From: Corynebacterium sp. 21KM1197
Lineage (GTDB): Bacteria; Actinomycetota; Actinomycetes; Mycobacteriales; Mycobacteriaceae
Length of the DNA stretch: 64,000 nt
Reading direction: 5' to 3'
Assembly (NCBI RefSeq): GCF_033783015.1
Contig: NZ_CP123907.1
Span: 1,488,001 to 1,552,000 of the forward strand
The notes beneath the pieces were generated by a model. The model made no database searches, was not told the origin of the DNA, and saw only the letters and a program-made list of their open reading frames with translations. The translations under genes and the position numbers were made by a program. Below are positions 49,061 to 56,338 of the stretch, one piece after another. Numbering within the stretch: position 1 is the stretch's first letter; each line of letters opens with the position of its first letter.

Positions 49061-49471
49061 TCAAATCACCTTCCTAAACACTCCAAGTTCCATTAATTCC
49101 TTTAAGCTAACCAGCGTCACTTTTGGAACACCATTTTCCATGTCGATAATCCTTTCAAATAGGTACTGCGTTCCACCTCCTGGTTGTTCAAAAGCTGGAG
49201 CAATCTCACCAAAGCGTACCCGTATGTTGTCAGGCAAGGGTTTATCAGTTCTGATAACCTTCGTGTACTGCTCAAAGGGCCTGTCCGGGTGCATGGACCT
49301 CATTGGGAACGAGTCTCCGGCATCACCCAAGAATTTTCCTTCCAAGTTCCCAATCCTATCAAGAACCGTCCCCTCAGGAATATCGTTTACCAGAGTCGTG
49401 ATCGGATTCCCCTCAGAGTCAAGGACAAATCCATTCTTTGGAGGCCACTTAGGATTATCGCCTGGCCCCAT
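49061..49471 (-). CDS. TNT (NAD+ glycohydrolase) toxin domain, C-terminal part of the polymorphic toxin
   Basis: 136 residues. It has the TNT pattern of M. tuberculosis CpnT: KWPPKNGFVLD, PEGTVLDRIGNLEGKFL, GDSFPMRSM, TDKPLP, and VRFGEIAPAFEQPGGGTQY; the key Gln segment is complete. Domains of this type cleave NAD+ and kill host or rival cells. It has no export signal because it is the end of the pre-toxin at 49387; the two are split by a frame change in the CCCC run at 49466-49469 (GGGG on this strand), where one extra G would join EFVEKWG to PGDNPKWPP. Separate start at MGPGD has no Shine-Dalgarno. Confidence 0.8.
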   Translation of the reverse strand: MGPGDNPKWPPKNGFVLDSEGNPITTLVNDIPEGTVLDRIGNLEGKFLGDAGDSFPMRSMHPDRPFEQYTKVIRTDKPLPDNIRVRFGEIAPAFEQPGGGTQYLFERIIDMENGVPKVTLVSLKELMELGVFRKVI

Positions 49472-51537
49472 TTCTCAACAAATTCTGGGTGTGTGAGATC
49501 CCCATACGGGCGATACTGATCAGGGAAGAACTCTTCATTCCGAATGGCAGGAAGAACAGTATCAGCGTTCTGACCCTCCGCACGATACCATGCGGGAGTG
49601 GGATCAACTTTAGCCACCTCTTTCGGCATTGGAACCTGCTGCGGAGGAACAACGCGCGGAGATACCGGCCTCGGATTGACAATCTGTGACGTTTTAGGTG
49701 TATCGGCTACAGGTTTTATCGGTTTTTGCTCTTGAACACGCGGAGTGCTCTGCGAAGGCTTCGGTGTCGCCTTAGGTTGCGGAACCGGCTGAGCCGGTTT
49801 CTTAGGCTTGATACCCCTGCCAACCTTATCTATCCCTTTTAGCCCAATGAGGTTTGTCGCCGTGAGTGCAACCGCCTCTGGGTATTCTTTGTTCTTCCAC
49901 TCATCGTAAGCAATTGCCTCTTTACCGACAGTTTTCCACGCCTCTTTAGGTGATACTTCATCACTAGCACCAACCAGAGCCCCTGGCCCATCGCGCCATG
50001 ATTCCTTTACTCCAGGGCCACCATCTTTCCCAAGACCTACTAAAGGAGCGCTTGCAGCAATCCCGTCACCCACCGACTCATAAACAGCCTTTGTTCCACG
50101 GTGAATTATTCGTTCACCCTTGGCTAGACCTCTTTTTACTCTACTATCAGAGTTCTCTCGCTTTTCAATACTCTTATCGCTATCCTCAAATTTATCACGA
50201 CCCCAGTCATTAATTCTTTTCGCTCCACTGCGGATCTTATCCTTGGTTCCCTTACGGAACCCCTTGCCCTCCTCCTTACCCTTAGCAACCGAGGCTTTAT
50301 TTACCTTCTGATTCGGGGTAGTGTTATTACTCTTTCCACTGCGCTCCTGCGCATATGGGTCAGGCTGAGGCCCACCCACTGCCGTGATCTTCCGGCGCGG
50401 AGCCTTAGGAGGCAAGGGTTTGCCCACCTTACTGTAGTCCGGCGGCAATGGATCCTTCCCAGGACGCACATGTTTTCCAGTACCATCATTTTCCCTTGGA
50501 ACATCAACTATCTTTGGGAAATCACGGTAATAATTAGGATTGACAGTTCCGTCCGGATTATGCATACGCACTGGCTTGAACTGTCCTTCAGGAACTGCCG
50601 ATGCCTTATTCGGGTCGGCTGGCGGAGAGTTCAGTAGGTTCCTGCCACTCACCAACGGATCTTCCGTAGGTTGCTGCGGTGGGTGCCCAACCGCAGTGAT
50701 CTTCCGTCGCGGGCTCCCCGGAGGTAGCGTTTTCACCTCGGGCTGCTTCACCGGCTGCTGCGGCTTCGGGCTGGGCTTAGCACTCGTGCTTGGTTTAGGC
50801 GCACTCGTCGTCTTTGGCGCGCTCGGTTTAGGAGCAGTAGACGTGGGCTTTCCACTCCCCTTTTGGGAGGAGGGTGGCTGACCAATCCCCTTAATCTTCT
50901 GTCGTGGTGGCTTCTGGCTTCCCTTTGTGCTCTTGCTCTTATAGGGGCTTGCTGTGGCTTTCTTCTTCCTATCCGGATCCGCCACCACCGGCAACGCGGT
51001 GGTGCGCTGAGGATCTACTACCTGGACAAGTCGGTTGTCCTCACCCACCTCATACCAGGTGGGCACCTTGCGGCCGGAAACATCGTAAGCCCAGGGTGCC
51101 TGGACGTGTTCCACCACGTTTCCCTGAGCGTCCAGAATATCCACGGAACCATCGGCGTTCTTATTCATACGCCCGCCCGGAGGCACGTCCATCTCAAATA
51201 CGTGCTCACGCGGTGAGTCCGGCCCCTCTAGGAGCACCAGCGATTGTTTGCGTCCACCACCCCAGTCAATATCGGCACGATGGGAACCGTCGCGGCGTCG
51301 TACCCGCCTAGCCATGACGGCCGCCGCGCCCGCAACGGCACCGGCGGTACCCAGGAGCCCTTCTCCGGGTACGCCAGCAGCGGGCCGGTTTACCTGCTCA
51401 GATGGTTCTTCCCTATTCTCCGCGTTCTCCGCGCGCGGTGCCACAGGGGTTTCGCTGGGCTGGGTTTCTGATTCCCCACCCTCGTTTCTCACGGGCGCGC
51501 CCGCCTCATCAAGTAACTCAAAGACCTGCCCGGCCAC
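49387..51537 (-). CDS. Polymorphic toxin pre-domain, frame broken before the TNT domain
   Basis: Up to 716 residues. Order: acidic start, hydrophobic segment GLLGTAGAVAGAAAVMA (near 60-77) with RRVRRR after it, a beta-rich part with GRMNKNADGSVDILDAQGN, three Pro-rich repeats centred on PRQKIKGIG, PRRKITAVG and PRRKITAVG (near residues 213, 275 and 385), a basic helical region, an AWKTVGKEAIAYDEWKNKEYPEA segment common to actinobacterial toxins, and the sequence LPAIRNEEFFPDQYRPYGDLTHPEF that leads directly into TNT domains. The last ~26 residues are out of frame. Start could be GTG 51492, overlapping the previous stop as GTGA, or GTG 51537 without a Shine-Dalgarno. Confidence 0.72.
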   Translation of the reverse strand: MAGQVFELLDEAGAPVRNEGGESETQPSETPVAPRAENAENREEPSEQVNRPAAGVPGEGLLGTAGAVAGAAAVMARRVRRRDGSHRADIDWGGGRKQSLVLLEGPDSPREHVFEMDVPPGGRMNKNADGSVDILDAQGNVVEHVQAPWAYDVSGRKVPTWYEVGEDNRLVQVVDPQRTTALPVVADPDRKKKATASPYKSKSTKGSQKPPRQKIKGIGQPPSSQKGSGKPTSTAPKPSAPKTTSAPKPSTSAKPSPKPQQPVKQPEVKTLPPGSPRRKITAVGHPPQQPTEDPLVSGRNLLNSPPADPNKASAVPEGQFKPVRMHNPDGTVNPNYYRDFPKIVDVPRENDGTGKHVRPGKDPLPPDYSKVGKPLPPKAPRRKITAVGGPQPDPYAQERSGKSNNTTPNQKVNKASVAKGKEEGKGFRKGTKDKIRSGAKRINDWGRDKFEDSDKSIEKRENSDSRVKRGLAKGERIIHRGTKAVYESVGDGIAASAPLVGLGKDGGPGVKESWRDGPGALVGASDEVSPKEAWKTVGKEAIAYDEWKNKEYPEAVALTATNLIGLKGIDKVGRGIKPKKPAQPVPQPKATPKPSQSTPRVQEQKPIKPVADTPKTSQIVNPRPVSPRVVPPQQVPMPKEVAKVDPTPAWYRAEGQNADTVLPAIRNEEFFPDQYRPYGDLTHPEFVEKWGQAIILSGLQRMDLSLTLRGIRSRLW

Positions 51538-52271
51538 GGATCATCGCGCACCACGGCAGCATTGTTCCCGGTGGCGGGATCGCTCACAATCACTTCTCCG
51601 GTGGCACGCCCGGCATTATCCACCACCACCGTGCGGCCCTGGGGATCCTCCACCACGCGCACTCGACGCGATTCCGCTCCCGTTGCTTCATGAGTACCCG
51701 CCGGTTCCGGGACGGTGATTTCCCAGGAGGGCACCTGGGGCACATTGGAACGCGCACCACCGGGGCCCATCGTTCCGTCACCCGGAGCGGTCTGCGCGGG
51801 AGCAGGAGGAACACCGCCTTGGTTGCCTCGGCTCGTTTCTCCCAGACCGCCCAGCCGCATGTCCTGAGAATACTCGGATTCGCGCGGGCCAAAGCCCTCA
51901 TACCTGTGCACCCGCCCCGGCGGAGTACCGTCATCCTCCCAGCGGTGTACCCGCTGGTGCCCGGTACCGGAGTCCTGTCCCGCTGGGCTTGGTGCCCCGC
52001 CCAGATCGCCCGACGCCCCGTTACCCTGACCGGTATCGCCAGAGGGCCCAGGGATATTCGGCCCACCCACGCACACGTATCCGGGCCACGCCCCCGGGCC
52101 TGGTTCCTGGCCGGGGTGAGTGGCTCGCCACAGCGCTTCCTGGGTGGAGTTCCAGGCTGCGGTCTCGCGCTGGCACCGTTGCTCCGGTGTTTCCGCCTGC
52201 ACCACCGGGGCGCACACGAGGTGTACCGCCCCTGCGGCAAGCAACACCCGGAAAAGCGCTTTGTTCCTCAT
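51489..52271 (-). CDS. Exported protein preceding the polymorphic toxin
   Basis: 260 residues. The signal peptide RNKALFRVLLAAGAVHLVCAPVVQA is followed by a Cys pair region (EQRCQRETAAWNSTQEALW, GYVCVGGPN) and a long Gly/Pro-rich disordered part with ERYG and HRYEGF elements. The last ~40 residues, VVEDPQGRTVVVDNAGRATG, resemble the beta repeats of the following gene. The frame ends in LSYLMRRARP, whereas an extra base in the GGG of the CCGGGC near 51530 would continue into QVFELLDEAGAPV, so this may be the N-terminal part of the toxin. ATG at 52271 overlaps the upstream gene by ATGA. Confidence 0.7.
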   Translation of the reverse strand: MRNKALFRVLLAAGAVHLVCAPVVQAETPEQRCQRETAAWNSTQEALWRATHPGQEPGPGAWPGYVCVGGPNIPGPSGDTGQGNGASGDLGGAPSPAGQDSGTGHQRVHRWEDDGTPPGRVHRYEGFGPRESEYSQDMRLGGLGETSRGNQGGVPPAPAQTAPGDGTMGPGGARSNVPQVPSWEITVPEPAGTHEATGAESRRVRVVEDPQGRTVVVDNAGRATGEVIVSDPATGNNAAVVRDDPWPGRSLSYLMRRARP

Positions 52272-52639
52272 GCGCGCTCCCCGGATCGCTTGCTCTTCAC
52301 CGTTGCCCATATCCCCATCGCACCCGCCGTGAGCAGAGCACCGGCGCACATCATGGCCACCATGTACACGAGCATGACCGGCACGTATCCCCAGCGCTCT
52401 ATGTATGCGCCCATGTCCTGCCCCATGGCCAGCACACCGATCATCGCAATGAGTCCCACCACGGCCTTACCGATACCTGCCCACACCTCAGCAGAAACAG
52501 GCTCATGATCCTGCGGCGATGGCCCGGTTACCGGGTACACACCCTCCTCGGTCGCCTGCTCCCGATAGTCCGCTTCCGGGTAGTCCATCCCCACCAAGGT
52601 ATCGGTGCCTTCCGCGTCATACCGCTCATGCTGTCCCAT
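52268..52639 (-). CDS. Two-helix membrane protein of the toxin operon
   Basis: 123 residues. Acidic Tyr/Glu/Asp-rich cytosolic start (1-50) and two helices (about 53-72, GIGKAVVGLIAMIGVLAMG; 83-108, YVPVMLVYMVAMMCAGALLTAG), with a basic tail. It lies between the MspA-type porin gene and the exported protein, overlapping the latter as ATGA. No family recognised. It could assist assembly or export of the porin or toxin, judging only by place. Confidence 0.6.
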   Translation of the reverse strand: MGQHERYDAEGTDTLVGMDYPEADYREQATEEGVYPVTGPSPQDHEPVSAEVWAGIGKAVVGLIAMIGVLAMGQDMGAYIERWGYVPVMLVYMVAMMCAGALLTAGAMGIWATVKSKRSGERA

Positions 52640-52674
52640 AGCGCTCCCCTGTTATCCCTGTTCAAACCCGCTTG

Positions 52675-53562
52675 TTATCGGATACGCTGTGCGTCCCCAT
52701 ACACGCTCACCGCGTCCATCGAGGTGGCGGACATCGCCGAGATGGTCACATAGGAGCGCACCGTCACCGGGCCAGCACACCCATTGACCTGCAAGTGTGC
52801 TCCGGTGAAACCGCCCCCGGCCCGCTGGAAACGCGGGTCAATAGGCATGGATACCAGGGCCACATTGGTCACCTTGCCCGGGTGCAGGTGTCCACGAATG
52901 GTGGGAGTGACCTCCGCCTTAGCATCCACCCCGAACTCACCCTTGGCGGTGGCATCACCGCCCATTTCCAGTTTACCGGTGGCGTCGGCACCCACCTCCG
53001 GCTTCACCTTGGCGTCCGCGCCTGCGGTCAGGGAGCCGTCGGGAAGCGTCACCTTAACCTCGGGGCCTGCCTCCCCACCGAGGCTGGCGCTCGGGCCGCC
53101 CTCTATCCCACCGTTGATGTGCGGGCCACCCTCCATGCCCACGGTGCCGTGCGGTGCCACTCCCACCGTTCCGGTCACGTCGTAGTCCACTCCACCGGAG
53201 ACGTCCACACCGCAGCCGATCTGGTATCCCGACTCGAAAACCGCCCCGGTGATCTCGGGGTTCCCCTGTCCGTCGATCCATACCCGGCCTGTCACAGTGC
53301 CAAAACTCTCCCCCGTGGTGGCTGAGGAATCCAGCGGCGGAGCAACGTTGATCTTCTCCCCCTCCTTGAGTGCATGGAGCACCCAACCGTCTGCGGTGAC
53401 CCGCTCCGCATACCGATCCGGCAGTTGCTTCTCTCCACCAAAGGGTGCTGCCGGGTAAGGAAGAAAATCAATGATCGGCGCGGCCGAAGCCACCCCCAAC
53501 GAGACCGCAGAGGAGACCACACACCCACACGCCACCATCGCGCTTCCTATACGTCGCAACAT
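52675..53562 (-). CDS. MspA-family mycomembrane porin
   Basis: 295 residues. Signal peptide (about 1-29) followed by family elements: GWVLHALKEGEKINVAPPLD, TVTGRVWIDGQGNPEITGAVFESGYQIGC, a long alternating-polarity beta region, a Cys near the end (VNGCAGPVTVRSYVTIS) that can pair with the one in QIGC, and ATSMDAVSVYGD. MspA forms an octameric goblet pore in the mycolate outer layer. This one is much longer than MspA (about 184 mature residues), the extra being a Gly/Asp/Lys repeat area (about 120-220). First gene of the toxin operon; it may carry the toxin across the mycomembrane. Confidence 0.82.
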   Translation of the reverse strand: MLRRIGSAMVACGCVVSSAVSLGVASAAPIIDFLPYPAAPFGGEKQLPDRYAERVTADGWVLHALKEGEKINVAPPLDSSATTGESFGTVTGRVWIDGQGNPEITGAVFESGYQIGCGVDVSGGVDYDVTGTVGVAPHGTVGMEGGPHINGGIEGGPSASLGGEAGPEVKVTLPDGSLTAGADAKVKPEVGADATGKLEMGGDATAKGEFGVDAKAEVTPTIRGHLHPGKVTNVALVSMPIDPRFQRAGGGFTGAHLQVNGCAGPVTVRSYVTISAMSATSMDAVSVYGDAQRIR

Positions 53563-53854
53563 AACTCACCCTCGATTCCAAGCAATACATTCCTACAAGA
53601 AACTGCAATAAAGCTGAAGATACTCCCAGCGGCAGCCCCGTGCATAGAGTTTCAATCGAGAAAAAATATGACATGTTTCACATATCAAAACCGTCCCCCC
53701 GTCACTGAGAGAAGGTCTATAATCTCACCCTCCCCCACAGGGAACTCCGATAAAACAACAGCTCACAGCCACATTCACCATCACCCACAACCCGCTAACC
53801 CCAAGGGGCCACCCAGCCTCAAGCACCCCTAGAATCCACCACGACCTCGCACAT
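53563..53854. promoter_or_regulatory. Upstream region of the porin-toxin operon
   Basis: About 290 bases before the MspA-type porin gene. A/T-rich near 53640-53700, a suitable place for the operon promoter. GAATCGAGGGTGAG precedes the porin start. No clear palindrome for a regulator was found. Confidence 0.45.
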
Positions 53855-53884
53855 AAAAAATGCCGTGGCCCCCGCCACGGCATT
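53855..53884 (-). terminator. Rho-independent terminator of the Ala/Pro-rich lipoprotein gene
   Basis: Perfect 11-bp arms AATGCCGTGGC (53859-53869) and GCCACGGCATT (53874-53884) with a CCCC loop; on the minus strand the stem runs into T residues (AAAAAA on plus at 53855-53860). It is 120 bases past the lipoprotein stop codon. Confidence 0.88.
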
Positions 53885-54003
53885 ACCCCCACCAATTACC
53901 CCCGCAAAATTATCTTGTGTTTGGCATTGCACTCATGCCGCGCCACCAAGCAATCACGGCAACTACCCATGCCAAGCAATCTCACCAAGCACCCAACCCC
54001 GCG

Positions 54004-54711
54004 CTACTGCGCCGGGGCCACCGGCGCGGCCTCATCAGCCGGGGCCGGAGCAGCAGGAGCCGGAGCCTCGGCAGGAGCCGGCACGCCACCCTCCGGCGCC
54101 ACACCCTCGGGAGCCGCCGGTGCCCCCTCCCCTGCGGGAGCAGGGGCCTCGGGTGCGGGGGCGTCGCCAGCAGGCGCGGGTGCCGGAACATTGGAGGGCA
54201 CCTGATCCGCGCACATCGCCGGGGCCTGGTCCGGCACCACGCGCGTAATCAGAGTGCAGGCCCAGTCCTTAGAGAGCTTCCAGGTGCCGTTTTCATACAC
54301 AAAGGTCACGTTATCGGCCATTTGCTCCGGCTGATCGGGGCGAATGAACTGCACGCTGGTGAGCACCTCGTTGGCGGCATAGCCCGCCAACACGGGGTCT
54401 ACCACCTGGAAGTCCGCGCCGGACTCCTCCTTGGAGCGGGCCATGACCTCAAAGAGTTCCGGCGCGGTTTCCCCACCCTGCACGGTGACGATCTTCTGCT
54501 CAATAGGCAGGTTGGAGTCGGTGGCGGCGGCCAGAACCCGGTTGAGGTCCGCCGCAGTGGGCAGCGCGGGGGCAACCTCGGCGGCCGTAGTGGTGGCCGG
54601 TGCACTCGTGGTGGCTTCCGCGTTATCGCTCTTCTCCTCACTGGAACAAGCGGCCAGGCCCAGCCCCAGGCTGAGCACGGCGGTAGCGGCGGCAATCTTG
54701 TGCAACTTCAC
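54004..54711 (-). CDS. Exported lipoprotein with Mtb12-like domain and Ala/Pro tail
   Basis: 235 residues. Lipoprotein signal ending SLGLGLAACSS (Cys 22), Thr/Ala-rich spacer (25-50), Mtb12/NTF2-like domain (about 50-165, ADLNRVLAAATDSNLPIEQK, FVYENGTWKLSKDWACTL), and a 70-residue low-complexity tail of APAPAEAPAP type. Domain is akin to the lipoprotein at 25753. The GTG at 54711 has GAGGAGAAACC before it. Surface exposed and probably immunogenic; ligand unknown. Confidence 0.82.
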   Translation of the reverse strand: MKLHKIAAATAVLSLGLGLAACSSEEKSDNAEATTSAPATTTAAEVAPALPTAADLNRVLAAATDSNLPIEQKIVTVQGGETAPELFEVMARSKEESGADFQVVDPVLAGYAANEVLTSVQFIRPDQPEQMADNVTFVYENGTWKLSKDWACTLITRVVPDQAPAMCADQVPSNVPAPAPAGDAPAPEAPAPAGEGAPAAPEGVAPEGGVPAPAEAPAPAAPAPADEAAPVAPAQ

Positions 54712-54856
54712 GGTTTCTCCTCGCAGAACATCGGCTTCTCGCGCGGCATGAGGATGGCCGCGCGAGCGCTCAACAGTTACGTCTGGGAAAGATGTTACAC
54801 CTGTTATTTGCCAAAACCCTACGCGCCCAGCGCACGCCGCCTACAATGGCGGGATC

Positions 54857-55789
54857 ATGAGCAGCACACAGACCCTCTCCATCCTCACCACCGGCGGCAC
54901 CATCGCCTGCACCTCCGACGCCTCCGGAGCACTCATCCCCACCCTCTCCGGGGAGGATCTGGTCGCCCCGCTGCGCTCCCGACTCAACCCCGAGCGCGTC
55001 CGCCTGCGTGTGCGCGAACTCGGTCGCCTGGACTCCTCCTCCCTGCGCCTCGACGAGGTGGATTCGATCATCGCCGCCGTCCACCAGGAACTCCGCGATC
55101 CCGCCGTGGCCGGGGTGATTATCACCCACGGCACCGATTCCTTAGAGGAGACTGCCCTGGCCCTCGATTCTTTCCATACCGACGAGCGCCCCGTAATCCT
55201 CACCGGGGCCATGCTGCCCAGCGATGCCCCCTCCCCGGACGGCCCCGATAACCTCTTTGCCGCCTGTACCATCGCGCTCGATCCCACCGCGCGCGGCATG
55301 GGCGCCCTCATCGTCATGGGGAATAAGGTGCTGCCCGCGCGCGCCACCATCAAGGTGGATACCTCCGCCCTGGAGGCCTTCGCCTACCTCGGCCCCGCCG
55401 AGCCCCAGCGCCCCGCTCCCCTCCCGGTGGCCCCGCTAAGCGAGCACCGGGTAGACATCATCGCGGCCTATCCCGGTGCTCCCAGGGCGCTTATCGACGC
55501 CCCCGTGGCCGCAGGCACCCACGGCCTGGTGATCGAGGCGATGGGGGCCGGGAACATCGGCACCGACCTCGCCCGTGGCGTGGAGGACGCGCTTGACCAA
55601 GGGCTCCCCGTGGTGGTGACCACCCGCGCCCACCACGGGGAGGTGCGTTTTGATTATGGCGGCCAGGGCGGCGGGGCCTCCCTGGGGGCGCGCGGCGCCG
55701 TGGGGGCCGGATACCTGCGGGCCGGGCAGGCCCGCATGGCGCTGCTGGTGGCCCTGGCGGCGGGGGTACCACCGCAAGATGTGTTCTGA
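54857..55789 (+). CDS. ansA: L-asparaginase, type I/II family
   Basis: 310 residues. First catalytic Thr in ILTTGGTIACTSD; second triad in ITHGTDSLEETALALDSF; TGAMLPSDAPSPDGPDNL follows. It hydrolyses asparagine to aspartate and ammonium. No signal peptide, so cytosolic. Preferred start is ATG at 54857. The C-terminus overlaps the remains of a fic gene, whose reading frame begins inside it. Confidence 0.92.
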   Translation: MSSTQTLSILTTGGTIACTSDASGALIPTLSGEDLVAPLRSRLNPERVRLRVRELGRLDSSSLRLDEVDSIIAAVHQELRDPAVAGVIITHGTDSLEETALALDSFHTDERPVILTGAMLPSDAPSPDGPDNLFAACTIALDPTARGMGALIVMGNKVLPARATIKVDTSALEAFAYLGPAEPQRPAPLPVAPLSEHRVDIIAAYPGAPRALIDAPVAAGTHGLVIEAMGAGNIGTDLARGVEDALDQGLPVVVTTRAHHGEVRFDYGGQGGGASLGARGAVGAGYLRAGQARMALLVALAAGVPPQDVF

Positions 55790-56338
55790 GGAATTATTAT
55801 CCAAAACCCAGGCCATGCGGATTATTGATGAGGATCTTCTCCGCCACCACCCCGCAGGAGCGTTTTCCACCTTAAGATTTATTCACACCATTCTTTTCCA
55901 GGATATTTATGACTTTGCCGGAAAAATCCGCACGGTCAATATCGCCAAAAACGATTACCGCTTTGCCTCCGCTTTATATCTCCCCGAGGCCGTGCGCGCC
56001 ATCGAGGCCATGCCTCACACCACCCTCCGCGAGATCGTGGATAAATACGCGGAAATGAACGTGGCCCATCCCTTCCGCGAGGGCAATGGCGCTCCATGCG
56101 CATCTGGCTGGATCACCTGCTCTCTCGCCAGCAGGGCCTGGTGGTGCAGTGGCACCTCATCGGTGCGGAGGAATACCTTTCCGCCATGCTGCGCAGCCCC
56201 TTAAGCACCCTGGAACTCTATGACCTCGTGCAGCACCACACCACCCCCGATCGTGGCGATCGCACCCTCTTTGCCCGGGGAATCAACGCCAGTTATGCCT
56301 ACGAGGGGTACCGACAGTTTGATGCCAACGATCTATAG
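55779..56338 (+). pseudogene. Fic family protein, truncated and frame-shifted
   Basis: The first frame gives ELLSKTQAMRIIDEDLL, IHTILFQDIYDFAGKIRTVNI and the catalytic HPFREGNG, then is wrong; the other frame resumes at about 56096 with SMRIWLDHLLSRQQG, GAEEYLSAM and a normal tail. One extra C in GGCGCTCC near 56091 would restore HPFREGNGRSMR. In addition the start is missing: homologues carry about 12 more residues, while here the frame opens within ansA. Fic proteins transfer AMP from ATP to partner proteins. The two faults suggest a dead gene, the frame fault alone a sequencing error. No antitoxin gene is near. Confidence 0.75.

Noticed and set aside
49387..49471. Programmed -1 frameshift at the TNT junction
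   Set aside because: The sequence AAATGGGGCC has no standard X-XXY-YYZ slippery site and no evident downstream stem; an indel in the G run is simpler, so I did not call recoding.
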